36,628 nucleotides of DNA from assembly GCA_937873145.1 (NCBI GenBank), contig CALMVK010000179.1, positions 1-36,628 of the forward strand, in the 5' to 3' direction. Below the pieces are notes generated by a model. That model did no database searches. It saw only the letters and a list, made by a program, of their open reading frames with translations, and was not told the DNA's origin. The DNA is from an uncultured Granulicella sp. (GTDB taxonomy: Bacteria > Acidobacteriota > Terriglobia > Terriglobales > Acidobacteriaceae). A program made the translations under genes and the position numbers. How positions within the stretch are numbered: position 1 is the first letter of the stretch; each line of letters begins with the position of its first letter. Below are positions 17,986 to 24,171 of this stretch, one piece after another.

Positions 17986-18423
17986 CTGCAGATCTTCACG
18001 ATCGGATTCACGAAGAAGTCGGCCGAAACGTTTTTTGAGACGTTGAAAGAGGCCGAGGTCGCGCGACTGGTGGACGTGCGTCTAAATAATGTTTCGCAGC
18101 TAGCCGGGTTTGCGAAGCGGGACGATCTCCGCTTTTTCCTGCAGGCCATCTGCCAGGTCAGTTACGTCCATATGCCTTCCCTCGCGCCTACCAAGGAAGT
18201 GCTGGACGCATACAAGAAACAGAAGGGCAGTTGGAGCGAGTACGAGAGCCGCTTCAATGAGCTGATGAAGGCGCGGGAGATTGAGACGCTGGCGAGCAAG
18301 GAACTCTTGGACGGAGCGTGTCTTTTGTGCAGCGAGGAGAAGCCTCATCATTGTCACCGGCGTCTTGTCGCGGAATATCTGCAACAACGCTGGCCAGAGG
18401 TTACGATTACGCATCTCGGCTAG
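17986..18423 (+). CDS. DUF488 family protein (second copy), probable CTG start
   Basis: A second, more compact DUF488 protein of about 145 residues. The first conventional start codon is TTG 18043, but that would remove the family's conserved first strand and helix: the upstream in-frame codons read IFTIGFTKKSAETFFETL, which is a standard DUF488 N-terminus. CTG 17986 is therefore the best start, with AGAGG seven bases before it. Other landmarks are RLVDVRLNN, SLAPTKEVLDAYKK and the cysteine motif CSEEKPHHCHR. This subtype differs from the first copy (GFTKKSAE versus GHSN), so the two are old paralogs rather than a recent duplication. It ends 20 bases before purC, on the same strand. Confidence 0.85.
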   Translation: MQIFTIGFTKKSAETFFETLKEAEVARLVDVRLNNVSQLAGFAKRDDLRFFLQAICQVSYVHMPSLAPTKEVLDAYKKQKGSWSEYESRFNELMKAREIETLASKELLDGACLLCSEEKPHHCHRRLVAEYLQQRWPEVTITHLG

Positions 18424-18443
18424 CCAAGTGTTAGCGTCTGTTT

Positions 18444-19349
18444 ATGGCTAACGCGCTTCTCACCACGTCTGTCGGCTCCCTGCCCTTGCTGGCGCGGGGT
18501 AAGGTGCGTGATATCTACGCTGTGTCGGACACACCGGATGCGGACTTGCTCTTCATCGCCACGGATCGGATCTCTGCGTTCGATCATGTTCTGGGATCCG
18601 GGATTCCGGACAAGGGAAGAATTCTTACGCAGCTCTCGCTCTTCTGGTTTGAGTTTCTGCGGGAGCTTGTGCCGAACCATGTGGTGACGGCGGAGGTGGA
18701 CGAGTTCCCCGTTGCGCTCCGGCCGTTTCAGGAGCAACTCGAGGGGCGCACAATGCTGGTGCGGCGCGCGGAGATGTTTCCGGTAGAGTGCGTGGCGCGA
18801 GGCTATCTTTCGGGGTCGGGCTGGAAGGACTACCAGGCGACCGGCGGCATCTGTGGCATTCCGCTGCCGGCAGGATTGCGCGAGTCCGACCGCCTGCCGG
18901 AGCCAATCTTTACGCCGGCGGCGAAGATCAACACCGGCGGCCATGATGAAAATATCTCGTTCGCCACGGCGGTGGAGACCATTGGTGAAAAACACGCACA
19001 TGCGCTGCGTAAGCTGACCCTGGCGATCTACACAAAGGCCGCGGAGTATGCGCTCACCAAGGGCGTCATCCTGGCGGACACCAAGTTTGAGTTTGGGTTG
19101 ATTGCGAACAGGATCACGCTGGCCGACGAGGTGCTGACGCCAGACTCCAGCCGCTACTGGCCGGCGGAGGAGTACCGGCCAGGCGGACCGACGCCCAGCT
19201 TCGACAAGCAGTTTGTGCGCGATTACCTGGAGTCGATTGGATGGAACAAGCAGGCTCCAGCGCCGGCGCTGCCGGACGAGGTGGTGACCCGTACCCGCGC
19301 GAAGTACCTGCAGGCCTTTCAGCTTCTCACCGGGCGCGCCAGCTTGTAG
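18444..19349 (+). CDS. purC: Phosphoribosylaminoimidazole-succinocarboxamide synthase
   Basis: SAICAR synthetase catalyses the ATP-dependent joining of CAIR and aspartate in de novo purine synthesis. The 301-residue protein has the ATP-grasp-like N-terminal GKVRDIYAV, the SDRISAFDH-type segment (TDRISAFDHVLGSGIP), the VECVARGYLSGSGWKDY core and the C-terminal LADTKFEFGL and TPDSSRYWP motifs. The length matches the longer bacterial/yeast type (about 300) rather than the 235-residue E. coli type. ATG at 18444 has no clear Shine-Dalgarno, which fits translation coupled to the preceding DUF488 gene 20 bases away. No other pur gene is adjacent; the cvpA gene 12 bases downstream recalls the cvpA-purF link known in enterobacteria. 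Confidence 0.97.
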   Translation: MANALLTTSVGSLPLLARGKVRDIYAVSDTPDADLLFIATDRISAFDHVLGSGIPDKGRILTQLSLFWFEFLRELVPNHVVTAEVDEFPVALRPFQEQLEGRTMLVRRAEMFPVECVARGYLSGSGWKDYQATGGICGIPLPAGLRESDRLPEPIFTPAAKINTGGHDENISFATAVETIGEKHAHALRKLTLAIYTKAAEYALTKGVILADTKFEFGLIANRITLADEVLTPDSSRYWPAEEYRPGGPTPSFDKQFVRDYLESIGWNKQAPAPALPDEVVTRTRAKYLQAFQLLTGRASL

Positions 19350-19361
19350 GCTGACGAAAGC

Positions 19362-19946
19362 ATGCCCTCCTCGATCCCCGATGCACAGACACTCCTCGCT
19401 TCCCTCTCCACCTTCGATTGGGTGCTGGTGGCGCTGGTTGCGATCTCCGCGGTGCTGGCGTTCCGGCGCGGCTTGATCCGGGTAATCTTTTCTTTCCTGG
19501 GCGTGGCCGCGGGTACGGTGCTAGCAGGCTGGTATTCGCTGCAGGGGGCGGTATGGCTGCATGGCTGGATCGCGAGCATAATGGCGGCGCGGATGGTTGC
19601 GTTCTTGGGAATCCTGGTGCTGGTGGCGCTCCTCTGCTCAGTAGCGGCTGGTCTGGTGCGCCGGACGGTCAAAGCGGCAGGCCTGGGCCTGTTCGACCGG
19701 CTGTTGGGAGGGCTGTTCGGCGCGGCGCGAGGAGGTCTGCTGGGAGTGGCGCTCGTGCTGGTGATTGCGGCGTTTGCGCCACGCTCGCCATGGCTTCGAA
19801 ATTCTCAGCTTACCCCCTATTTCCTTACCGGGGCGCATGCGGTATCCTTCGTCATGCCAAGGCAGTTGAGGCAGCAGGTGGACTCCGGCACGGCTTCTCT
19901 GCTGCGGCAACCTCTAGCATCTTCCAGACCCCGTTGGAACTTTTGA
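19362..19946 (+). CDS. cvpA: CvpA family inner-membrane protein
   Basis: A 194-residue inner-membrane protein of the CvpA (colicin V production) family. Four hydrophobic segments are visible: about residues 19-34, 40-57, 67-94 and 112-132. The family feature RRGLIRVIFSFLGVAAG, a charged Arg-Arg-Gly before TM2, is present. In enterobacteria CvpA contributes to envelope homeostasis and bile resistance and lies upstream of purF; here it lies 12 bases downstream of purC, so the purine link is kept with a different partner. It may be co-transcribed with purC. The start ATG 19362 has a weak GACGAAAG upstream. Confidence 0.88.
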   Translation: MPSSIPDAQTLLASLSTFDWVLVALVAISAVLAFRRGLIRVIFSFLGVAAGTVLAGWYSLQGAVWLHGWIASIMAARMVAFLGILVLVALLCSVAAGLVRRTVKAAGLGLFDRLLGGLFGAARGGLLGVALVLVIAAFAPRSPWLRNSQLTPYFLTGAHAVSFVMPRQLRQQVDSGTASLLRQPLASSRPRWNF

Positions 19947-20008
19947 CCCATCCACCCGAGTTTTTGATTTGAGAGCGGCACACCACCAGGCCGCCATGTG
20001 AGGAAACC

Positions 20009-20299
20009 TTGAAGCGCGAACTCGACAGCCTCGTCATCCAGATGCATAGTGCCGGAGTCTCGTACAGCGAGGCCGTGCGGCAGTTCAAGCGGCGCTACAT
20101 TCTCGAGGTTCTCGCGCAGCATAAGGGCAACCAGTGCAAGGCGGCCGAGGAATTAGGGATGCACCGTAACACGCTGAGCCGGACGCTTGCAGAGCTGGAG
20201 ATGGATACAGCGCAGATTCGGAGCGGGATCCGCCGGCCTCCTGCGAGTGAGCGCCCGCAAAATATTGACACGGGAACGCATGGGTCCAAAATTCGCTAA
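20009..20299 (+). CDS. Fis-type helix-turn-helix DNA-binding protein
   Basis: A 96-residue protein with a C-terminal Fis/NtrC-type helix-turn-helix: RRYILEVLAQHKGNQCKAAEELGMHRNTLSR-type sequence spans about residues 28-58, where the GNQ-x-AAxxLGxxRxTLxR pattern is diagnostic. There is no AAA+ or receiver domain, so it is a stand-alone DNA-binding unit like Fis. The tail (about 35 residues) is probably disordered. The start is TTG at 20009 with GAGGAAA six bases upstream. It lies 62 bases after cvpA and just before the secretin gene. It could be a local regulator or a nucleoid-associated factor; nothing in the sequence tells which. Confidence 0.85.
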   Translation: MKRELDSLVIQMHSAGVSYSEAVRQFKRRYILEVLAQHKGNQCKAAEELGMHRNTLSRTLAELEMDTAQIRSGIRRPPASERPQNIDTGTHGSKIR

Positions 20300-20335
20300 T
20301 CCCTTATGGCTGCCGTTCGTCCAACGGAAAGCCGT

Positions 20336-22237
20336 ATGAGCCGACTCGTTTTCCTGTGTCTATCGCTTCTTCCCGGACTGTCCCCTGGCGTTGCCTGGGC
20401 GCAGACTCCAACTGTTACGCCGGCAAAGATCGATTCGAAGCGAGCCGCAGAGGCGTATTTGGCCGGGGCGCGACTTCTCGATCACAGAGAGTTGGCAGAG
20501 GCTCAAGAGGAGTTTGCACGCGCCGCTAGGCTCGACGCCACGCATCCGGAGTACGCGCTGGCAGTGGGCGTCACGCGGGAGCACCGCGTTGAGGATCTGG
20601 TCCAGCAAGCTGCCAAAGCCAGACTGCTGGGGCGTCCCGAGGAGGCAGACACGCTGCTCGCAAAGGCGGCCACGGTCGACCCGAACAATATCCTTCTGCT
20701 GCAGCGTCAGTCCGGCCCGCCAAGCGAGCCTCGGCTGACGGTCGAAACCGTTGCGGGCAAGAAGCAGATCACTCCGTCGGAGATCGGCTATGCTCCGCCC
20801 ATCGCGCTTGCTCCCGATCCTGGCCCGAGGAGCCTGCATCTGCGCGGGGAGACCCAGGCCGTGGTGACGCAGACGGCGCAGGCCTTTGGCATCAAAACGA
20901 TCTTCGACGAAGCTCTCTCCGGGGCTCCGCTGCGCTTCGATCTGGAGGGAAGCAGCTACGCGGAGGCCATGCCGATTCTGCTGCGCATGGCGCATTTGTT
21001 TGCCGTCCCGGTGGATGCGAAGACGCTCTTCCTCAGCAAGGATACGGAAGAAAACCGGCAGAAATTCGAGCGCCAGGTCGAGGAGAGCATCTATATTCCG
21101 GCCAGCACGACCGAGCAGATGAACGAGTATGTCAACATCATCAAGAATGTCTTTGACGTGAAGCAAGTGGCTTTCTCGCAGGCCAGCGGGACGCTCGCCG
21201 TGCGTGCCCCGGAGGCGACGCTAAAGGCGCTGAACTATACGCTGGCGGACATGATCGACGGCGGCAATGAGGTCACGCTCGAAGTCAAGCTGATCACGAT
21301 CGATCACAGTGTCACGCGCACGACGGGCTTGTCGACACCCACTTCAGTCAATGCGTTTTCTGTAGCGGGCGAGGCACAAAGTATTGTTTCGGCAAACCAG
21401 AGTCTAATCAATACGGCGATCTCTTCGGGAGCAATCGTGCCTACCGGGAACTCGGCACAGGACACGCTGACCGAGGCTCTCTACCTGATCTTCAGCGGGC
21501 TCGCAACCGACGCCAAGGTCAGCAATCTCTTTGCGGTTGCGGGCAAAGGACTCACGCTGACTGGCTTCTCTCTGGGTTCCGGTGCGACCTTGAACCTCGG
21601 CCTGACATCGTCTGATTCGCGCGCCCTCGACGACATCACGGTGCGTGCAGGCGATGGCAAGGAGACCACGCTGCGGGTCGGCGAAAAATATCCGATTACG
21701 GTGTCTACTTACTCGAGTGGCCTTTCGTCGACGACAAGTTCAGCGTTGAACGGCGTGACGGTAAACGGTGTCAGTGCCAGTTCCCTGCTCTCGCAATTTC
21801 TGGGCAACAGCAGCACGGCCACCGTTCCGATCATTCAATACGAGGATCTTGGCATCACGTTGAAGACCACGCCGACGGTGCTCAAATCGGGTTTGGTGAA
21901 TATGAAGATCGACTTGAAGATCGAGGCGCTGACCGGGGCGAGCCTGAATAACATTCCCCTGCTGACCAACAGCAACTTCGTCTCTGGAATTACAGTGCAG
22001 GACGGCATGACGGCGGTGATGATGACCAATCTTACGAGCACGCAGTTGGCCAGTATCAGCGGACTTCCCGGGCTGGGCGATCTGCCTGGCTTTCAGGATG
22101 CGCTGGCCAGTGCGAATCGCGAGACGGATCGCTCTGAACTGGTACTGCTGATCACGCCACGCCTGGTGCGCAAACGCTCGTCGAGCATGGCAAGCCGCGC
22201 TATCCCGTTCACGACTTCCGTGCCTGCGGAGAATTAG
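20336..22237 (+). CDS. Secretin (type II secretion / type IV pilus GspD/PilQ family)
   Basis: A 633-residue outer-membrane secretin. A signal peptide covers the first 22 residues or so (ends PGVAWAQ). Then come a short TPR-like helical part (AEAYLAGARLLDHRELAEAQ), an STN/N0-like domain (TAQAFGIKTIFDEAL), an N1-type KH-like domain (YIPASTTEQMNEYVNIIKNV) and the secretin domain with EDLGITLKTTPTVLKSG and LGDLPGFQDAL, ending LVLLITPRLVRK. ATG at 20336 is chosen because it starts directly at the signal peptide and has GGAAAG upstream; ATG 20306 would add ten residues. No other type II, type IV or tight-adherence gene is near, so it is an orphan by position. The Fis-like gene ends 37 bases before this start. 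Confidence 0.88.
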   Translation: MSRLVFLCLSLLPGLSPGVAWAQTPTVTPAKIDSKRAAEAYLAGARLLDHRELAEAQEEFARAARLDATHPEYALAVGVTREHRVEDLVQQAAKARLLGRPEEADTLLAKAATVDPNNILLLQRQSGPPSEPRLTVETVAGKKQITPSEIGYAPPIALAPDPGPRSLHLRGETQAVVTQTAQAFGIKTIFDEALSGAPLRFDLEGSSYAEAMPILLRMAHLFAVPVDAKTLFLSKDTEENRQKFERQVEESIYIPASTTEQMNEYVNIIKNVFDVKQVAFSQASGTLAVRAPEATLKALNYTLADMIDGGNEVTLEVKLITIDHSVTRTTGLSTPTSVNAFSVAGEAQSIVSANQSLINTAISSGAIVPTGNSAQDTLTEALYLIFSGLATDAKVSNLFAVAGKGLTLTGFSLGSGATLNLGLTSSDSRALDDITVRAGDGKETTLRVGEKYPITVSTYSSGLSSTTSSALNGVTVNGVSASSLLSQFLGNSSTATVPIIQYEDLGITLKTTPTVLKSGLVNMKIDLKIEALTGASLNNIPLLTNSNFVSGITVQDGMTAVMMTNLTSTQLASISGLPGLGDLPGFQDALASANRETDRSELVLLITPRLVRKRSSSMASRAIPFTTSVPAEN

Positions 22238-22256
22238 CCTGAGTCGTGCACCGTCA

Positions 22257-22285
22257 TTGACCACAGGCCACTGGACCGCTAGAAT
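22257..22285 (+). promoter_or_regulatory. Sigma-70 promoter of the tRNA pair (TTGACC-N17-TAGAAT)
   Basis: The -35 TTGACC (22257-22262) and -10 TAGAAT (22280-22285) are separated by 17 bases and lie 13 bases before the tRNA-Gly 5' end. Each hexamer matches consensus at five of six positions. Confidence 0.85.
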
Positions 22286-22298
22286 GACAAAGGTACGA

Positions 22299-22373
22299 GC
22301 GGGAGTAGCTCAGTGGTAGAGTGCTTCCTTGCCAAGGAAGATGTCGCCGGTTCGACCCCGGTCTCCCGCTCCA
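22299..22373 (+). tRNA. tRNA-Gly (anticodon GCC)
   Basis: A full cloverleaf of 75 bases with an encoded CCA end. The acceptor arm is GCGGGAG/CTCCCGC with discriminator T. The anticodon arm CTTCC/GGAAG encloses the loop TTGCCAA with the anticodon GCC at 22331-22333. The T-loop is GTTCGAC-like (GGTTCGACCCC). The D-arm is GCTC/GAGT. The promoter lies immediately upstream. Confidence 0.97.
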
Positions 22374-22426
22374 TAAACCTGCTGCCAGACTCCATCTGCG
22401 ATACGCTTCACCCGGATTTGCTTTGA

Positions 22427-22501
22427 GGCGCGGTACCCAAGTGGTAAGGGAGAGGTCTGCAAAACCTTTATGCGTCGGTTCGATCCCGACCCGCGCCTCC
22501 A
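22427..22501 (+). tRNA. tRNA-Cys (anticodon GCA)
   Basis: A cloverleaf of 75 bases with encoded CCA. The acceptor arm is GGCGCGG/CCGCGCC with the discriminator T. The anticodon GCA lies at 22459-22461 in the loop between GAGGT and ACCTT. The T-arm is GTCGGTTCGATCCCGAC. It follows tRNA-Gly by 53 bases and probably shares its promoter. Confidence 0.97.
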
Positions 22502-22612
22502 TCCAATCTTCCAAGTGACTGAACGTTCGGTTGTCCGCTAACGCCTCAATGGAATTGCGTGTATCTCCGCATTAGAGGGAGCAGCTATCCTTGCGTCAGG
22601 GAGAGCACCTCC

Positions 22613-23107
22613 ATGAGATGGATCGTCTGCCTTTGTTTGATGGCTTCCTTGTGCCTTCACTCGGCTCGTGCCGATGCTGTGTCGAAGACACGCAAAGTGC
22701 ACGAGATGCTGACGGCCATGCACCTTGAAGAGACTACGAATCGGCTGGAGCAGGCGCAGGAAGAGCGTATCGAGTCGATGAGCCAACAGCAACTGGCTGG
22801 CTTGGTTCTGAATGGGGACCAAAAGAAGAGCTACTCCGAGTTCCGTGAGAAAGTAGTCGCGCTGTTACGTGGAGCGGCCAGTTGGAAGGCACTCGAACCG
22901 GACATCCTCAAGCTTTACTCCGATGCCTATAGCGAAGAAGAGATCGACGGCATACTGGCGTTTTATCGCACTCCGGTGGGCCGGACCATGCTTGCCAAGA
23001 CTCCTCAGCTGACCGATCAATCCATTGCGATCTCGCAGCGCCGCATGGCTGATCTCGCGCCAAGAATCCAGGCGCTGGTCGAACAGTTTCAACGTGAAAC
23101 GCAGTAG
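22613..23107 (+). CDS. DUF2059 domain-containing secreted protein
   Basis: A 164-residue exported protein. The signal peptide spans about residues 1-21 (LCLHSARADA). The DUF2059 domain lies in the C-terminal half, with the diagnostic SEEEIDGILAFYRTPVGRTML. The rest is helical and charged. The domain has no known activity; it is common in periplasmic proteins. ATG at 22613 has GGGAGAG about eight bases upstream and begins directly at the signal sequence, so the longer open frame from 22559 is not used. Its neighbours are the two tRNAs upstream and an oppositely oriented unknown gene ending 26 bases downstream. Confidence 0.85.
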   Translation: MRWIVCLCLMASLCLHSARADAVSKTRKVHEMLTAMHLEETTNRLEQAQEERIESMSQQQLAGLVLNGDQKKSYSEFREKVVALLRGAASWKALEPDILKLYSDAYSEEEIDGILAFYRTPVGRTMLAKTPQLTDQSIAISQRRMADLAPRIQALVEQFQRETQ

Positions 23108-23133
23108 TTCTGGCCTAAACGACAGTTCCATCA

Positions 23134-23787
23134 TTACCGTAGTGAGATCGCAGTCGCGGGCCTTGGCTCCAGCTGCGTGCGGCGCAGTGGAAGCGTTCGA
23201 TCGCGCCATCTTGTCGCTTGCAACTCGGTATACGATTCCACGGCGCGATTGCGGTGCTCAAGGTCGTGCGCAAGATCGCTCCAGGAGCGAGCAAGCAGAG
23301 TGGGCGTAGAGACACGCAGCTTCCATCCGGCCAGCGTAGTCCGCCGATAGGACGCTCCCTGGCTGGCGGCGATCCAGGCTTCGTAGCGGCTGATCCACTC
23401 CAGCATCGCACTCAATCGGCTCAGGTCGGCGGACCTCGGCAGGCCTGCCATCTCCTGCGGTCCCTGCCAGAGATCGCTTGCGCGCGCAGCACGCGGAGTA
23501 AAGTCGAAGCGGTTGAGATAAAGTCCATCGGCGGTGCCGAAGGAAAGACCGAAGCCCCAGAGCCGCACACGATTGCCGCACGGCAACAGCAGCGTGTACT
23601 GCGTAGAACCAACCACGTCCGCGGGAGGGCGAAGACGATCGAAGCCATACTGCAGCAGCAGGTTTCCCTCTGCACACTTGATGTCCTGGCCCCAAAGCCA
23701 GCACTGCTGATGGAGCAGCGCTGCACCACGCCGGCGCAGGGGACTTGGCAGAGGGCGCATACCGGGAGTGAGTTGCTTGTGACTCAT
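23134..23787 (-). CDS. Conserved-looking hypothetical protein, unrecognised
   Basis: A 217-residue protein I do not recognise. It looks soluble, with no signal peptide or membrane segment. It is rich in Trp and Arg, with a short Arg-rich N-terminal region ([12 protein letters not shown]), then alternating hydrophobic strands ([21 protein letters not shown]) and a C-terminal mostly helical part. Its ATG overlaps the stop of the upstream COG0523 remnant as ATGA, which indicates translational coupling in an operon and suggests it was a Zur-type or metal-homeostasis partner of the intact operon. The opposite strand also has an open frame, but it has no ribosome site or family feature. The function is unknown. 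Confidence 0.6.
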   Translation of the reverse strand: MSHKQLTPGMRPLPSPLRRRGAALLHQQCWLWGQDIKCAEGNLLLQYGFDRLRPPADVVGSTQYTLLLPCGNRVRLWGFGLSFGTADGLYLNRFDFTPRAARASDLWQGPQEMAGLPRSADLSRLSAMLEWISRYEAWIAASQGASYRRTTLAGWKLRVSTPTLLARSWSDLAHDLEHRNRAVESYTELQATRWRDRTLPLRRTQLEPRPATAISLR

Positions 23788-24050
23788 AAGATGATTCTGT
23801 TCGCTGCCGTTTCTAGGCCTTCGCTTCGCGATAGAGAACGTGTTTCCGCACCTTGGGATCGTATTTGCGCAGCTCGAGTGTTCCGCTGTGAAGCTTGGGA
23901 TTCGATGTTGATCTCACTCATGTCATTGACGATGACTGCCACGCGAAGCCCTGCGCGATTCTGCAGCACATGATTCAGCAGAGTGGTCTTGCCTGCGCCG
24001 AGAAAGCCGGAGAGCACGGTGGTGGGAAGTGGTTGAAAGATACCGGACAT
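23784..24050 (-). pseudogene. Truncated COG0523 (CobW/YciC-type) GTPase, 5' end only
   Basis: The first 50 codons encode the N-terminus of a COG0523 metallochaperone GTPase: [20 protein letters not shown] with the Walker A GFLGAGKT, then [14 protein letters not shown]. Full-length members have about 320-400 residues. Here the similarity stops near position 23900: the conserved CxCC metal motif, the later GTPase motifs and the C-terminal domain are missing. The frame runs on for about 40 out-of-frame residues over sequence that reads as ribosomal protein L33 in another frame. ATG 24050 is chosen over the longer frame because it starts at the family N-terminus. The gene is most likely dead through an internal deletion, although the short product could still be made. 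Confidence 0.75.
23813..23917 (-). pseudogene. rpmG: 3' remnant of a ribosomal protein L33 gene (zinc-free type)
   Basis: In the +1 frame relative to the COG0523 remnant, the codons before a TAG at 23813-23815 read [14 protein letters not shown] followed by LYREAKA. This matches the C-terminal half of bacterial L33. The part that would hold the N-terminal beta strands is absent, so about half of the 50-55-residue protein is missing. The C-terminal half lacks the second CxxC pair of zinc-binding L33, so this was a cysteine-free copy. Such copies are typical Zur-controlled spares made under zinc limitation, often next to COG0523 genes. A GTG at 23917 opens the frame but has no supporting ribosome site. 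Confidence 0.65.
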
Positions 24051-24065
24051 GTTGATGAGAATACA

Positions 24066-24079
24066 TGCGCAATAGCGCA
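24066..24079. repeat. Inverted repeat TGCGC-AATA-GCGCA upstream of the COG0523 remnant
   Basis: A perfect 5-4-5 inverted repeat located 16-29 bases before ATG 24050. Flanking bases extend it imperfectly (CAT/ATG with one bulge). The position suits an operator or a small leader hairpin. It does not resemble the published Zur consensus motifs I know, so its role is open. Confidence 0.35.
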
Positions 24080-24106
24080 GATGCAAATCGTTTCTCAACA
24101 AAGGGA

Positions 24107-24144
24107 AAACGCCTGAACGAAGCAGATGCTCCGTTCAGGCGTTT
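24107..24144 (-). terminator. Rho-independent terminator after the M16 peptidase gene
   Basis: A perfect 13-base-pair stem (AAACGCCTGAACG / CGTTCAGGCGTTT) with a 12-base loop, 28 bases past the peptidase stop. On the minus strand the stem ends in GTTTT, which serves as a short U-tract. It isolates the downstream COG0523/L33 remnant from the peptidase transcript. Confidence 0.7.
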
Positions 24145-24171
24145 GCTGTCAGGCTGCTGTTGCTTGCCGAG

